Shown: one piece after another, positions 25,686 to 35,335 of the stretch
Layout of the letters: every line of letters starts with the position of its first letter
Numbering within the stretch: the stretch's first letter is position 1
From: Methylobacter sp.
GTDB lineage: Bacteria; Pseudomonadota; Gammaproteobacteria; Methylococcales; Methylomonadaceae
Direction of reading: 5' to 3'
Assembly (NCBI GenBank): GCA_030653985.1
Contig: JAURYJ010000017.1
Span: 1 to 64,000, forward strand
Length of the DNA stretch: 64,000 bases
Program-made: the position numbers and the translations under genes
Notes under the pieces: model-generated
Told to the model about the DNA's origin: nothing
The model's database searches: none
The model's input: only the letters and a program-made list of their open reading frames with translations

Positions 25686-26456
25686 ATGTTATCGCGTCGT
25701 TTTTTTCGTTTTCTTATCGCCGTATGGCTGATTTTTCTTGCCCCCTCTACCTGGGCGGAAACCACCCTGGTCGCGGTCGCCTCGGATTTCACCAAGCCGA
25801 TGACCGAAATCGCCATAGAGTTCCAAAAAGCCACCAGCCACGAGGCCAAGTTGTCGTTCGGCTCGTCCGGCAAAGCATTCGCGCAAATCCAAAGTGGCGC
25901 GCCGTTTGAGGTGTATTTGTCAGCCAGCGAAAAATATCCGCTAGAACTGGAAAAATCCGGTTTCGCGGTTACCGACAGCCATTTTGTTTATGCTGTCGGC
26001 AAATTGGTGTTGTGGTCGGCGACACCCGGCTATGTCGACGATCAGGGGGAAATCCTTAAAACCGGCAATTTTAAACACATTGCCTTGGCCGATCCCAGCC
26101 ATGCGCCTTACGGTGTGGTGGCAGAAGAGGTAATGAAAAGCCTAAATGTATTGGACAAATTGCGTCCCTTATTCGTAATGGGCGAAAACATCTCGCAAAC
26201 CTTTCAGTTTGTCAGTACCCACAATGCCGAATTGGGCTTTATTGCGTTTGCCCAAGTCATTGATATCAATAGCGGCAAAATCGGTAGCGGTTCTGGCTGG
26301 CACATACCGGATAATCTGCACGGCCCATTTAATCAAACGGCTGTGTTGCTAAAAACCGGCGCCGAGAATCCGGCTGCTCTTGCCCTGGTGGATTTCCTTA
26401 AATCCCCGACAGCATTGGCGATTATCGAAAAATACGGTTTTGGTTTGCCTAAATAA
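25686..26456 (+). CDS. modA: Periplasmic molybdate-binding protein ModA
   Basis: Binds molybdate (or tungstate) in the periplasm and hands it to ModBC. Signal peptide to about ...APSTWAE; the mature start TTLVAVASDFTKPMTEIAIEF and the loop LSFGSSGKAF are typical of ModA oxyanion pockets. I start at ATG 25686 with GGAG at 25676-25679; the TTG further upstream in frame overlaps that site. 256 aa, normal length. It is the first gene of modABC-mop, 14 bases before modB. Confidence 0.95.
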   Translation: MLSRRFFRFLIAVWLIFLAPSTWAETTLVAVASDFTKPMTEIAIEFQKATSHEAKLSFGSSGKAFAQIQSGAPFEVYLSASEKYPLELEKSGFAVTDSHFVYAVGKLVLWSATPGYVDDQGEILKTGNFKHIALADPSHAPYGVVAEEVMKSLNVLDKLRPLFVMGENISQTFQFVSTHNAELGFIAFAQVIDINSGKIGSGSGWHIPDNLHGPFNQTAVLLKTGAENPAALALVDFLKSPTALAIIEKYGFGLPK

Positions 26457-26470
26457 TCAAGGAGGCGCTT

Positions 26471-27157
26471 ATGCTAACATCCGCCGATCTCGGCGCATTG
26501 CTTTTAACCTTCAAAGTCGCCAGTATCGCTACCTTGGTGATGTTGTTATTCGGCACCCCGCTGGCCTGGTGGCTGGCCCGGACGCGCTCCTCCTGGAAAG
26601 GCATCATCAATGCCGTCGTAGCGCTGCCACTGGTGCTGCCGCCGACGGTGCTGGGCTTCTATCTGCTAGTATTGATGGGGCCGACCGGGGCAATCGGCAA
26701 ATTTACGGCTTGGCTGGGTTTGGGCACCTTGCCGTTCACCTTTCCCGGATTAGTGGTGGCGTCGGTGCTGTATTCGTTGCCGTTTGTCGTGCAACCCTTG
26801 CACGCCTCATTCGCCGCCATCGGTGAGCAGCCTTTGGAGGCTGCGGCAACCTTGCGTTCCGGGCCTTTGGATACTTTTTTCAGCGTGGTCGTGCCGCTGG
26901 CAAAACCCGGTTTTCTGACCGCTTCTATCTTAGGCTTTGCCCATACCGTCGGCGAATTCGGCGTGGTACTGATGGTCGGCGGCAATATTCCCGATAAAAC
27001 CCGCGTCGTATCAGTGCAAATCTACAATCATGTCGAAGCGCTGGAATACACTGAAGCCCACTGGCTGTCTGGCTGGTTGCTGTTATTCTCGTTTAGCGTG
27101 CTGCTGGTGCTGTACACCGTACTGAAAACGCACCCTGTCGCCCACCCGCTTAAATAA
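26471..27157 (+). CDS. modB: Molybdate ABC transporter permease ModB
   Basis: A 228-aa inner-membrane permease with about five to six helices and the ABC-permease EAA loop (EQPLEAAATLRSGPLDTFFSVVVPLAKPG), where ModC docks. The ribosome site AAGGAGG is excellent. It lies between modA and modC with 2 bases before the modC start, so it is one transcript. Confidence 0.95.
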   Translation: MLTSADLGALLLTFKVASIATLVMLLFGTPLAWWLARTRSSWKGIINAVVALPLVLPPTVLGFYLLVLMGPTGAIGKFTAWLGLGTLPFTFPGLVVASVLYSLPFVVQPLHASFAAIGEQPLEAAATLRSGPLDTFFSVVVPLAKPGFLTASILGFAHTVGEFGVVLMVGGNIPDKTRVVSVQIYNHVEALEYTEAHWLSGWLLLFSFSVLLVLYTVLKTHPVAHPLK

Positions 27158-27159
27158 TC

Positions 27160-28242
27160 ATGACCACAATACTGGCCCGCTTCCAGCTCGATTACGGCGA
27201 CTTTGCACTGGACGTTGATCTAAAACTGCCCGGCACCGGCATCACAGTATTGTTCGGTCATTCCGGCTCCGGCAAAACTACGCTACTGCGTTGTATTGCC
27301 GGACTGCAACGTGCGCCACAGGGTTTTCTGGAAATCAACGGCAATACTTGGCAGGACAGCGAGCGCGACCTGTTCCTACCGACTTATAAACGGCCGCTGG
27401 GCTATGTATTTCAGGAGGCCAATCTATTTCCGCATTTAACGGTGCAGGATAACCTGCATTACGGCTTGAAGCGGATTAAACAAAATTCTGGCACGGTCAA
27501 ACTGGAACATGCCGTTGAATTATTGGGCATCGGCCACCTAATGGAGCGCATGCCGGAACGCTTGTCCGGCGGCGAACGGCAGCGGGTCGCCATCGCTAGA
27601 GCCTTGGCGCTTAATCCTGAAATTCTGCTGATGGACGAACCACTGGCGTCGCTGGATTTCAAACGCAAACAGGAAATCCTGCCGTTTTTAAGCCGTCTGC
27701 ATCAACAACTGGATATTCCGGTGCTGTATGTCACCCATTCCCAGCAGGAAGTCGCTCAACTGGCCGACACGCTGGTGATTCTGGAGGATGGCCGGGCGCT
27801 GGCTTCGGGGCCACTGTCGGAAACGCAAAGCCGTCTCGACGTACCGCTGGCGCAAGAGAGGGAGGCCGCCACGGTTTGGCAGGCAACCATTGCTGAACAT
27901 GAAGCAGAATACCATCTGACCCGCGTTACTTTTACCGGAGGCTCGCTCAGTCTACCGGCGGTCGATGCAGAAATCGGCACAGCGTTGCGCGTACAAATCT
28001 ACGCCCGCGATGTCAGCATCGCCGTTGAAGCACCGACAGCCACCAGCATCCTCAATGTGCTGCCTGCGACCATCACCGGCATCGCCGACAGTCGCGACGG
28101 CCAGAGCGTGATACGGCTTCAGGTCGGCAATCAAGCGCTGCTGGCGCACATCACCCGCAAATCGGCGCTCATGCTGGATTTGCAGATCGGCATGGCGGTT
28201 TACGTGCAGATCAAGGGTATATCAACATTAACACATCAATAA
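27160..28242 (+). CDS. modC: Molybdate ABC transporter ATPase ModC
   Basis: A 360-aa ATPase with Walker A GHSGSGKTT, signature LSGGERQR, Walker B ILLMDEPLA and switch His in VTHSQQE. The C-terminus carries a TOBE/Mop oxyanion-binding domain (residues about 295-355), which in known ModC proteins senses molybdate to inhibit transport. It follows modB directly and is followed by a separate molbindin gene. Confidence 0.95.
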   Translation: MTTILARFQLDYGDFALDVDLKLPGTGITVLFGHSGSGKTTLLRCIAGLQRAPQGFLEINGNTWQDSERDLFLPTYKRPLGYVFQEANLFPHLTVQDNLHYGLKRIKQNSGTVKLEHAVELLGIGHLMERMPERLSGGERQRVAIARALALNPEILLMDEPLASLDFKRKQEILPFLSRLHQQLDIPVLYVTHSQQEVAQLADTLVILEDGRALASGPLSETQSRLDVPLAQEREAATVWQATIAEHEAEYHLTRVTFTGGSLSLPAVDAEIGTALRVQIYARDVSIAVEAPTATSILNVLPATITGIADSRDGQSVIRLQVGNQALLAHITRKSALMLDLQIGMAVYVQIKGISTLTHQ

Positions 28243-28256
28243 CCAGAGGATTCATC

Positions 28257-28445
28257 ATGCAAGCAAGTGGACGAAATCAGTTTACCGGTAACGTCAGCAA
28301 AGTGCTTATTGGTGCAGTGAATGCCGAAATCCATGTCAGCTTGAAAGACGGGGAAGCCATCGTCGCTTCCATTACCAAAGAGTCTATCGAAACGCTGGGG
28401 ATCAAGATCGGCATGGAAGTAGTGGCGTTGGTCAAAGCTCCGTAA
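28257..28445 (+). CDS. Solo molbindin (Mop/TOBE domain protein)
   Basis: A 62-aa protein that is a single TOBE domain: SGRNQFTGNVSKVLIGAVNAEI and GIKIGMEVVALVKAP are typical of Mop molbindins, which assemble as hexamers and store or buffer molybdate in the cytoplasm. It follows modC by 14 bases. A small palindrome (CACTGA/TCAGTG at 28454-28467) follows the stop. Confidence 0.9.
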   Translation: MQASGRNQFTGNVSKVLIGAVNAEIHVSLKDGEAIVASITKESIETLGIKIGMEVVALVKAP

Positions 28446-28587
28446 ATCATCATCACTGATTTCAGTGGCTACCGGCTTTGGGCGCGTAACCAACTGCAAG
28501 GCATCATGCGGCCCATCTGTCTTCTAGCCTGTAGTTAATGGACTTCGTTCCTCAGTCCGCCCCTATCGCACCGATTTGTATAAGGCC

Positions 28588-28926
28588 TTACATCTGGCGA
28601 TGCAGATTTGCCATACTCAAATTTTCTTCGACCGCTCTTTTATAGACCCCAATCAGCATTTGGCAGTGCTCTTTTAAATTTTCCGCCTGCCTACCGTAGC
28701 GATAACTTTTTGACTCATATTGACTAAGAAGTTTTTTGTGCTCATCAACTTTAAGCTGCATTTCTTTTGCCGCTTCCTCATAGTGTTGCGCCAGCGCCTC
28801 ATGATCGGCTTTGGATTCTGCGTTTAGCACGGCTTGAGTCATATCCATTGGATGCGGGTTTATCTCGCTACATGCGGACATTAAACCAACAGTTAAAAGC
28901 AAGGCAATCAGTATCTTTTTTTTCAT
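28588..28926 (-). CDS. Small coiled-coil lipoprotein near the copper efflux operon
   Basis: A 112-aa lipoprotein: signal peptide with lipobox LMSAC, then a mature part dominated by charged helices (EALAQHYEEAAKEMQLKVDEHKKLL) that should form a coiled coil. A strong AGGAG precedes the start. It is on the same strand as cusCBA, 377 bases downstream of cusA. A metal-related role is suggested only by this position and by the Met- and His-containing patches; no family is recognised. Confidence 0.7.
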   Translation of the reverse strand: MKKKILIALLLTVGLMSACSEINPHPMDMTQAVLNAESKADHEALAQHYEEAAKEMQLKVDEHKKLLSQYESKSYRYGRQAENLKEHCQMLIGVYKRAVEENLSMANLHRQM

Positions 28927-29303
28927 GGGCTTTCTCCTAAGTAATTCAAAAAAATTAAAATATCATCGTTTTTCAGGTTGTTAAGCAAGGATAGAGAATT
29001 CAGCTTCTTCAATCAATAAGCGCTGTTACCTATCAGCTATCAGCTCAGCAATCCGCTATTTGGCTGAATGCCTTACATCGCTAAAATTGCAGCTGATTTT
29101 CGGTATTTATGCTCACGAATTGATGAACAAAAAACAGGGGCATCAGCTCAATCCGCACAATCACTTAAATTAAAGCAAGAATAGCGCCATTCATAGAAAA
29201 TCAATACGTTAGGCGTTTTTCATCTTATGCTCAAGTTTATTTGCACAAAAAATGTGCATTAAAAATCCAATAACGCACCTTAATAAAGCAATCTCAATAA
29301 TAT
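28927..29303. other. Intergenic region between cusA and the small lipoprotein gene
   Basis: No gene is seen. A short hairpin (TGCACA at 29242-29247 against TGTGCA at 29253-29258) sits about 50 bases after the cusA stop and could end that transcript. The rest is AT-rich and may hold the lipoprotein promoter. Confidence 0.35.
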
Positions 29304-32300
29304 TTATGCATTAATACCTTGCTTGCGTTTCTCCTGAAACTGCAGCACCAGGCTGTAAATCACCGGAAACACCAAAAGACTTAATATCAGTACGGTCAGC
29401 ATGCCACCCATCGCGGGGGCGGCGACACGCTGGGTGACGTCGGCGCCGGTGCCGGTGGCCCACATGATCGGGATTAAGCCGACGATATTGGCAAGCGAGG
29501 TAATCGCTACCGGCCGCACCCGCAAAGCCGTGGCGGCTTCTGTAGTGGCTCTGATTTCTTCGCCGGTCAACGGCGCCTGTTTTTTCTCCCGCAGTTTTTC
29601 AATTTCAATATCGATAAAACTTAATACCATGACGCCGGTTTCGGCGGCGGTACCGGCGAGAGCAATAAAGCCGACATAGACCCCAATCGACAGGTTGAAT
29701 CCGAGCCAGTACACCAGCCAGATACCGCCAATCAGACTAAAGGGGATGGCCAGCATCACGATGGTCGGTTCGGTCAGATTGCGAAAAGCGCAATACAACA
29801 GGATAAAAATCAGCAGCAGGGTGACGGGCACCACCATGCGTAAGCGTTCTGCCGCCCGTTCCATATATTCAAACTGGCCTGACCAGGCGACGCTGTAACC
29901 GGCGGGGAGTTTGACGCGTTCGGCCAGGGTTTTTTGGGCCTGGGCGACGAATCCGCCAATATCGGACGTTTTGATATCGACATAAATCCAGGCATTGGGT
30001 TTGGCATCTTCGGTTTTAATCACATCCGCGCCACGGGTGAATTTAATATCGGCCACCAGGGTCAACGGTATCTGGCTGCCCGTGGGCGTGGGGATTAATA
30101 CGCGCTGCAACGCTTGCAGATTGTCGCGCAAATCTCGAGGATAGCGCAGATTGACCGGATAACGCTCCAATCCTTCAACAGTCTCGGTGATATTCATGCC
30201 GCCAATCGCGCTTTGGATAACGTCCTGCACATCGCCGGTGGTCAGTCCATAACGCGCTGCGGCTTCGCGGTTAATATCGAAATCCAGAAAATAGCCGCCA
30301 ACAGCCCGGTCACCATAGGCCGACAAGGTTTCAGGCAAAGTCTTCATCACCTGTTCGATTTGTAGCGACAGGGATTGCAAGACATTCAAATCGGGGCCGG
30401 CAACTTTGATACCTACCGGCGTTTTGATACCAGTAGAAAGCATGTCGATTCGGGTTTTGATCGGCATGGTCCAGGCGTTAGCTAGGCCTGGAAAACGAAT
30501 GGTCTTGTCCATCTCAGCCATCAATTGCCGGGTGGTCTTATCAGGATCAGGCCACTGCTCTTTCGGTTTTAATTTCAAGGTGGTTTCCATCATCATTAAC
30601 GGGGCCGCATCGGTTGCCGTTTCGGCGCGTCCGATTTTGCCAAAAACATGATGGACTTCGGGAAATGTTTTCAGTATCTTGTCGGTCTGCTGTAACAGTT
30701 CTTTGGCTTTGGTAATGGATATGCCGGGAAATGTAGACGGCATGTAGAGAATATCGCCTTCATCCAGAGGCGGCATGAATTCACTGCCGATTTTGGACAA
30801 CGGGTATAGTGTTGACGCCATCAACAGCGCGGCTATTATTAATGTCAGTGACCGCCAGCGCATCGCCAGCTTCAAAACCGGCGAATGAATAAAATGCAAA
30901 AAACGGTTGATCGGATTTTTATGCTCGGGAATGATCTTGCCGCGAACAAAATAACCCACCAACACCGGCACCAAGGTGATGGTCAAGATCGCGGCTGCCG
31001 CCATCGCGTAGGTTTTGGTGTAGGCCAGCGGACTGAATAAGCGGCCTTCCTGCGCCTCCATGGTGATGATCGGCAGGAAGGAAACGGTAATGACCAGCAG
31101 CGAGAAAAACAGGCCGGAACCCACTTCCCGTGATGATTCGCCGATGACTTGCCAGCGTTCTTTTTCGCTCAGTTCAGCCTGTTTTTTTTCAGCGGCGGCG
31201 GCAAGGTGTTTGTGGGCATTTTCAACCATCACCACCGCCCCATCAACCATATCGCCAATCGCAAGAGCTATGCCGCCCAGCGACATGATATTGGCGTTTA
31301 TACCTTGCCATTTCATCACGATGAAGGCCATCAAAATGCCTAAGGGTAAGGTAATAACAATCACCAGCGATGAGCGCAGATGCAGCAGAAACAAGGCGAC
31401 CAAGGCACAGACAATAATCAGCTCCTGAATCAACGCCTCATTGAGTGTGCCCACTGCGCGCTCAATCAAACTGCCGCGATCATAAACGGTGACGATTTCA
31501 ACCCCGTCCGGCAAGCCCTTTTTTAATTCGTCCAGTTTTTTGCGCACGTCTTCAATGGTTGCCAGCGCGTTTTCGCCAAAGCGCATAATCACCACACCAC
31601 CGGCCACTTCGCCTTCGCCATTCAGTTCCACAATGCCACGACGCAGTTCAGGACCAATCTGGATATGGGCGACATCCTGCAAACGTATCGGCGTGCCATT
31701 GGCATCGACACCCACCGGGATGGTTTTGAGGTCGGCGATGGATTTGATATAGCCCAAGCCCCTGACCATATATTCGGTTTCGCCCATTTCAAATAGACGG
31801 CCGCCGACATCGTTATTGGAACGCTTGATGGCGGTGATCACGGCGGATAGTGGAATTTGATAGGCTTGCAAGCTATTAGGATCGACTTCCACTTGATATT
31901 GCTTGACGTAGCCGCCCACCGAGGCAACTTCGGACACGCCGGAAACGGTTTGCAACGGATAGCGTAAATACCAATCCTGAATGGAACGCAGCTGCGCCAG
32001 ATCGTGCTTGCCGGTTTTATCGACCAGCGCGTATTCGTAAATCCAGCCGACGCCGGTGGCATCGGGGCCTAATGTTGGCGTGACGCCTGGCGGCAACCGG
32101 CCTTTAACATAATTAAGATATTCCAGCACCCGCGACCGCGCCCAGTAGATATCGGTGCCGTCTTCGAAAATGATATAGACAAACGACAGACCAAAGAAGG
32201 AATAGCCGCGCACCACTTTGGCATGCGGCACAGCCAGCATCGCGGTGGTTAACGGGTAGGTAATCTGATCTTCAACAACCTGCGGCGATTGGCCTTCATA

Positions 32301-32456
32301 ATCGGTGAACACGATAACCTGCACATCGGACAAATCGGGTATCGCATCCAATGGCATGTTCTTAAACGACCAAACGCCTGCCAATGCCAGGATAATCGCA
32401 CCCAACAGCACTATAAAGCGGTCTTTCAACGAGCTGTTGATGATGAAGTCAGTCAT
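29304..32456 (-). CDS. cusA: Copper/silver efflux RND pump CusA
   Basis: A 1050-aa proton-driven heavy-metal RND transporter. The motif GDMVDGAVVMVENAHKHL (TM4 region) and RIDMLSTGIKTPVGIKV (with the pore methionine) are diagnostic of the CusA/SilA branch rather than zinc/cobalt CzcA. It exports Cu(I)/Ag(I) through CusB and CusC to the outside. Twelve helices and two large periplasmic loops fit the length. It overlaps cusB by eight bases, so translation is coupled. Confidence 0.94.
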   Translation of the reverse strand: MTDFIINSSLKDRFIVLLGAIILALAGVWSFKNMPLDAIPDLSDVQVIVFTDYEGQSPQVVEDQITYPLTTAMLAVPHAKVVRGYSFFGLSFVYIIFEDGTDIYWARSRVLEYLNYVKGRLPPGVTPTLGPDATGVGWIYEYALVDKTGKHDLAQLRSIQDWYLRYPLQTVSGVSEVASVGGYVKQYQVEVDPNSLQAYQIPLSAVITAIKRSNNDVGGRLFEMGETEYMVRGLGYIKSIADLKTIPVGVDANGTPIRLQDVAHIQIGPELRRGIVELNGEGEVAGGVVIMRFGENALATIEDVRKKLDELKKGLPDGVEIVTVYDRGSLIERAVGTLNEALIQELIIVCALVALFLLHLRSSLVIVITLPLGILMAFIVMKWQGINANIMSLGGIALAIGDMVDGAVVMVENAHKHLAAAAEKKQAELSEKERWQVIGESSREVGSGLFFSLLVITVSFLPIITMEAQEGRLFSPLAYTKTYAMAAAAILTITLVPVLVGYFVRGKIIPEHKNPINRFLHFIHSPVLKLAMRWRSLTLIIAALLMASTLYPLSKIGSEFMPPLDEGDILYMPSTFPGISITKAKELLQQTDKILKTFPEVHHVFGKIGRAETATDAAPLMMMETTLKLKPKEQWPDPDKTTRQLMAEMDKTIRFPGLANAWTMPIKTRIDMLSTGIKTPVGIKVAGPDLNVLQSLSLQIEQVMKTLPETLSAYGDRAVGGYFLDFDINREAAARYGLTTGDVQDVIQSAIGGMNITETVEGLERYPVNLRYPRDLRDNLQALQRVLIPTPTGSQIPLTLVADIKFTRGADVIKTEDAKPNAWIYVDIKTSDIGGFVAQAQKTLAERVKLPAGYSVAWSGQFEYMERAAERLRMVVPVTLLLIFILLYCAFRNLTEPTIVMLAIPFSLIGGIWLVYWLGFNLSIGVYVGFIALAGTAAETGVMVLSFIDIEIEKLREKKQAPLTGEEIRATTEAATALRVRPVAITSLANIVGLIPIMWATGTGADVTQRVAAPAMGGMLTVLILSLLVFPVIYSLVLQFQEKRKQGINA

Positions 32457-33768
32457 GTTGATGCGCGCCTTGTTCCATGATCAAGCGATTCGGTTCCGGC
32501 TTTTGCGGAGCCGAAGGTTCCATCATTTTGGCCGTGGCTTCATGCAACCTTGATTCGGAGTCGATCAGAAATTGCGCGGAAGTGACGACTTCTTCGCCGA
32601 CTTTTACGCCGTCAAGAATGGCGACATCGCCATTAGAAGCTAAGCCGGTGGTGACCTTGCGCGGTTCAAATTTGCCCGCACCGCGCACAATAAAAACTCG
32701 GGTTTGCGCGCCTGAACGAATAACCGCTTCGGAGGGAATCACCACCGCATCGACTTGTTTAGCCGCGTAGATGGTCACGTCGGCGAACAATTCAGGCTTT
32801 AGCAACAATTCGGCATTATCGAATACCAGCCGCACCTTGATGGTTCGGGTTTTCGCTTCGGCATAAGGATAAATGAAAGCCAGATGTCCGTTGAAAATAC
32901 GTCCCGGCACACCGGCCAATTGCATGTCAACCGGGTCGCCCACTTTTACCCAGGGCAATTCATATTCATAAATATCGGCAAATACCCAGACTTTGGATAA
33001 GTCGGCAATCATATAAAGTTCGGTGGCCGGCGTGACATATTGACCTTCTCTGGCACCTATATTGATCACAATGCCGGCTGCCGGAGTATGAATATGCAGG
33101 TCTTTTTTAATGCGATGGGTGCGGCTCAGATCGTGCAGTTGATGCGCCGGAACATCCAGCAATTTCAGACGTTCAAGGGAACTGTTGACCAGCTCTTCGG
33201 CGCCACGGCGGATGTCTTCAATCGGGCTTTTTTCCAGCACCTTAAGACTGTCTAACGCCAGAATATATTCCTGCTGGCTGGCCACCAGTTGCGGCGAATA
33301 AATGCTCAGTAAATCTTCATTCTTCTTGACCCATTGCCCGGTTTTATCGACGCGCAGGGTTTCAATCCAGCCTTCGGTTTTGGGGTGCAAACGCACGATA
33401 CGTTCTTCATCATAAGCCACGCGGCCAACGGCTCGCACCACATGCGAAAGTACACTTTGTTTGGCAACGGCGGTGCGTACCCCGATATTTTGCACGGTAA
33501 CCGGATCGATGTTAACGGTGCCTGCCGGTTCGTCGGTTTTCGCCGCGTCGTCGGCATAGACGGGGATATAATCCATACCCATCGTATCTTTTGCAGGAAC
33601 GGGCGACGTGACGGTGGGATTCATCGGATTACGATAAAACAAAGGCTGCTTGGCAGCCGGTACAATGCTCTGGGGATGATCCTTGTCGCCCGGAATAGCC
33701 AGCCAATAGCCACCACCGACACCCAAAGCCAGCATCAGAATGGCGGTTATGACTAGTTGCTTATTCAT
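32449..33768 (-). CDS. cusB: Periplasmic adaptor CusB with heavy-metal-binding domain
   Basis: The membrane fusion partner that links CusA to CusC. I start it at 33768 (Met-Asn-Lys-Gln), six bases after an AGGAGG, giving 439 aa; the upstream in-frame ATG (33786) has no such site. After the N-terminal anchor comes a metal-binding segment (YRNPMNP...DTMGMDYIPVY), then the hairpin, lipoyl and beta-barrel domains. The start overlaps the cusC stop. Confidence 0.93.
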   Translation of the reverse strand: MNKQLVITAILMLALGVGGGYWLAIPGDKDHPQSIVPAAKQPLFYRNPMNPTVTSPVPAKDTMGMDYIPVYADDAAKTDEPAGTVNIDPVTVQNIGVRTAVAKQSVLSHVVRAVGRVAYDEERIVRLHPKTEGWIETLRVDKTGQWVKKNEDLLSIYSPQLVASQQEYILALDSLKVLEKSPIEDIRRGAEELVNSSLERLKLLDVPAHQLHDLSRTHRIKKDLHIHTPAAGIVINIGAREGQYVTPATELYMIADLSKVWVFADIYEYELPWVKVGDPVDMQLAGVPGRIFNGHLAFIYPYAEAKTRTIKVRLVFDNAELLLKPELFADVTIYAAKQVDAVVIPSEAVIRSGAQTRVFIVRGAGKFEPRKVTTGLASNGDVAILDGVKVGEEVVTSAQFLIDSESRLHEATAKMMEPSAPQKPEPNRLIMEQGAHQHD

Positions 33769-35125
33769 AAATTTCCTCCTCGCCAACCGCCGCGCTTAAC
33801 TGAGCCAGCGACTGATTCGCTTCGGCAAAGGCTTTCCAATACTGGGTCTCGTATTCGAACAAGGTAATCTGGCTGCGCACCAAATTCAAAAAATCGACCT
33901 TGTTGACCCGATAACCCGCCAGCATCGAGGCGACGGTTTGTCTTGCCTGCGGCACGATGCCGGTTTCAAACAACACCACCTGATCTTTGGCGCGCCGGTA
34001 ATCGTTGTAGCCTTGCGAGATTTGCGCGCGCACCTTGTTCCACTGATCCTGTAAGGCGTATTTTTCCTGCATGAGTTCGCTGGTGCGCTGGTCAACTGCC
34101 TTAGCCTGTTTTTGCGCGGCGAAAATCGGTACATTCATGCTCAAGCCCAAACTTAACAGATCGGCCCGCCGGTCACCATCAGGCGTGTTGGCACGAGCGC
34201 CATAGGCGGCGCTCAGATTAAAATCCGGCAGTACCTCTTTTTTGGCCAGATCCAGGCGGGATTGCGCGGCATTGATACCCAAGCGGTTGCCCTCCAGTAC
34301 GGCTCTAAATGTTTCTGCCTGCTGATAAAGCCGGGTTTCCTGCTTAATGCTCGGTAATTGCGCTTCAACCTTGTCCGGTAAACGGATCTCTTCGTTGGCC
34401 GGTTTATCCAGCAACGCATTCAGGCTGGCGGCGGCATTGCGACGCGAGGCTTGCAGCTGCAATTGCTGATCGAGTAACTTGGATAACTCCAGTTGAGCCA
34501 GCAATACATCCTGCTGCAAACCTTCGCCGACTTCGTATTTAGTTCTGGCAATCTTAACAAACTGTTGCAGCAGCGCATGATTGCTGTCAACAATCTGAAT
34601 CGCTCTGTCCAGATAAAAAATCAGCCACCAGGTGGTTTTAACTTCGCTTAATAAGCGCCAGCGTACTTCGACGACACTTTGTATTGCGGCTTCCGCCTCA
34701 AAAGCCGCCGCTTGTTCGCGCAAGGCCAATTTGCCGGGAAAAGGGAAGGCCTGCGAGATACCCGCTCCCAGTTGCGTCATATCTTCCTGCCGGGTACTGA
34801 AACTATCAACCGGCAGGCTCATCGCATTGAGACTGATTTCTGGATCGGGCAAAGCCCCCATTTGCGACGGAATAGCCGCCATCGCCTGAGCTCTGGCCTG
34901 CATTTGCGCCAGATCGGGATTGTCCTGAACGGCCTGCTCGATCGCAGATTTTAAGCTTAATACGCCCTTGACTACCGGCTGTTCATCGGCAAACACACAG
35001 GCGGAAAGCAACAGCATAATCAGCATTTGTAGGCTGGACCGACGAAGGACGCCCAGCGTTCGCGATTGCTGCACTTCACTGCGTGGAGCACATCCTAAGG
35101 GCTTGAAAATAATTTGTGGCGACAT
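33761..35125 (-). CDS. cusC: Outer-membrane efflux channel CusC (TolC family)
   Basis: A 454-aa TolC-like channel with two OEP repeats, each pairing long helices with hairpins (SLKSAIEQAVQDNPDLAQ...; AKYALQDQWNKVRAQISQGYNDYRRAK-type helices). It ends the efflux path started by CusAB. The start at 35125 has AAGGA five bases upstream. The N-terminus is odd: residues 10-33 (about CAPRSEVQQSRTLGVLRR) lie in a dispersed repeat (35028-35098) that separates a short N-terminal segment from the hydrophobic core LIMLLLSACVFA of the signal peptide. An internal Met at 35026 is an alternative start, but it lacks a ribosome site. Confidence 0.88.
   Translation of the reverse strand: MSPQIIFKPLGCAPRSEVQQSRTLGVLRRSSLQMLIMLLLSACVFADEQPVVKGVLSLKSAIEQAVQDNPDLAQMQARAQAMAAIPSQMGALPDPEISLNAMSLPVDSFSTRQEDMTQLGAGISQAFPFPGKLALREQAAAFEAEAAIQSVVEVRWRLLSEVKTTWWLIFYLDRAIQIVDSNHALLQQFVKIARTKYEVGEGLQQDVLLAQLELSKLLDQQLQLQASRRNAAASLNALLDKPANEEIRLPDKVEAQLPSIKQETRLYQQAETFRAVLEGNRLGINAAQSRLDLAKKEVLPDFNLSAAYGARANTPDGDRRADLLSLGLSMNVPIFAAQKQAKAVDQRTSELMQEKYALQDQWNKVRAQISQGYNDYRRAKDQVVLFETGIVPQARQTVASMLAGYRVNKVDFLNLVRSQITLFEYETQYWKAFAEANQSLAQLSAAVGEEEIYE
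35028..35098. repeat. Dispersed repeat in the cusC signal region
   Basis: The segment begins GTAGGCTGG (35029-35037) and ends CACATCCTA (35089-35097), matching the ends of the common GTAGGATGTGC...CACATCCTAC repeat type as I know it. It is read in frame in cusC. A second partial palindrome of the same style, ending CCCAACCTAC (35207-35216), sits in the leader upstream. Confidence 0.5.
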
Positions 35126-35335
35126 ATGTCCTTCTACACTCGTTATAAAGTCCGTGAAACGGATATGTTATGTTGAGTCGGCGCAAGGTACGGACAAAAA
35201 AGCCTGCCCAACCTACGACTGAATCCTTGGTTCCATCAACTGGGAAAACCTGTAATATAGCTGTCGAGATAAGAACGGCTACCCTTTTCTGGATAACTAT
35301 ATATCAAAATTGAGCTATTTCGCAAACTATAAACC

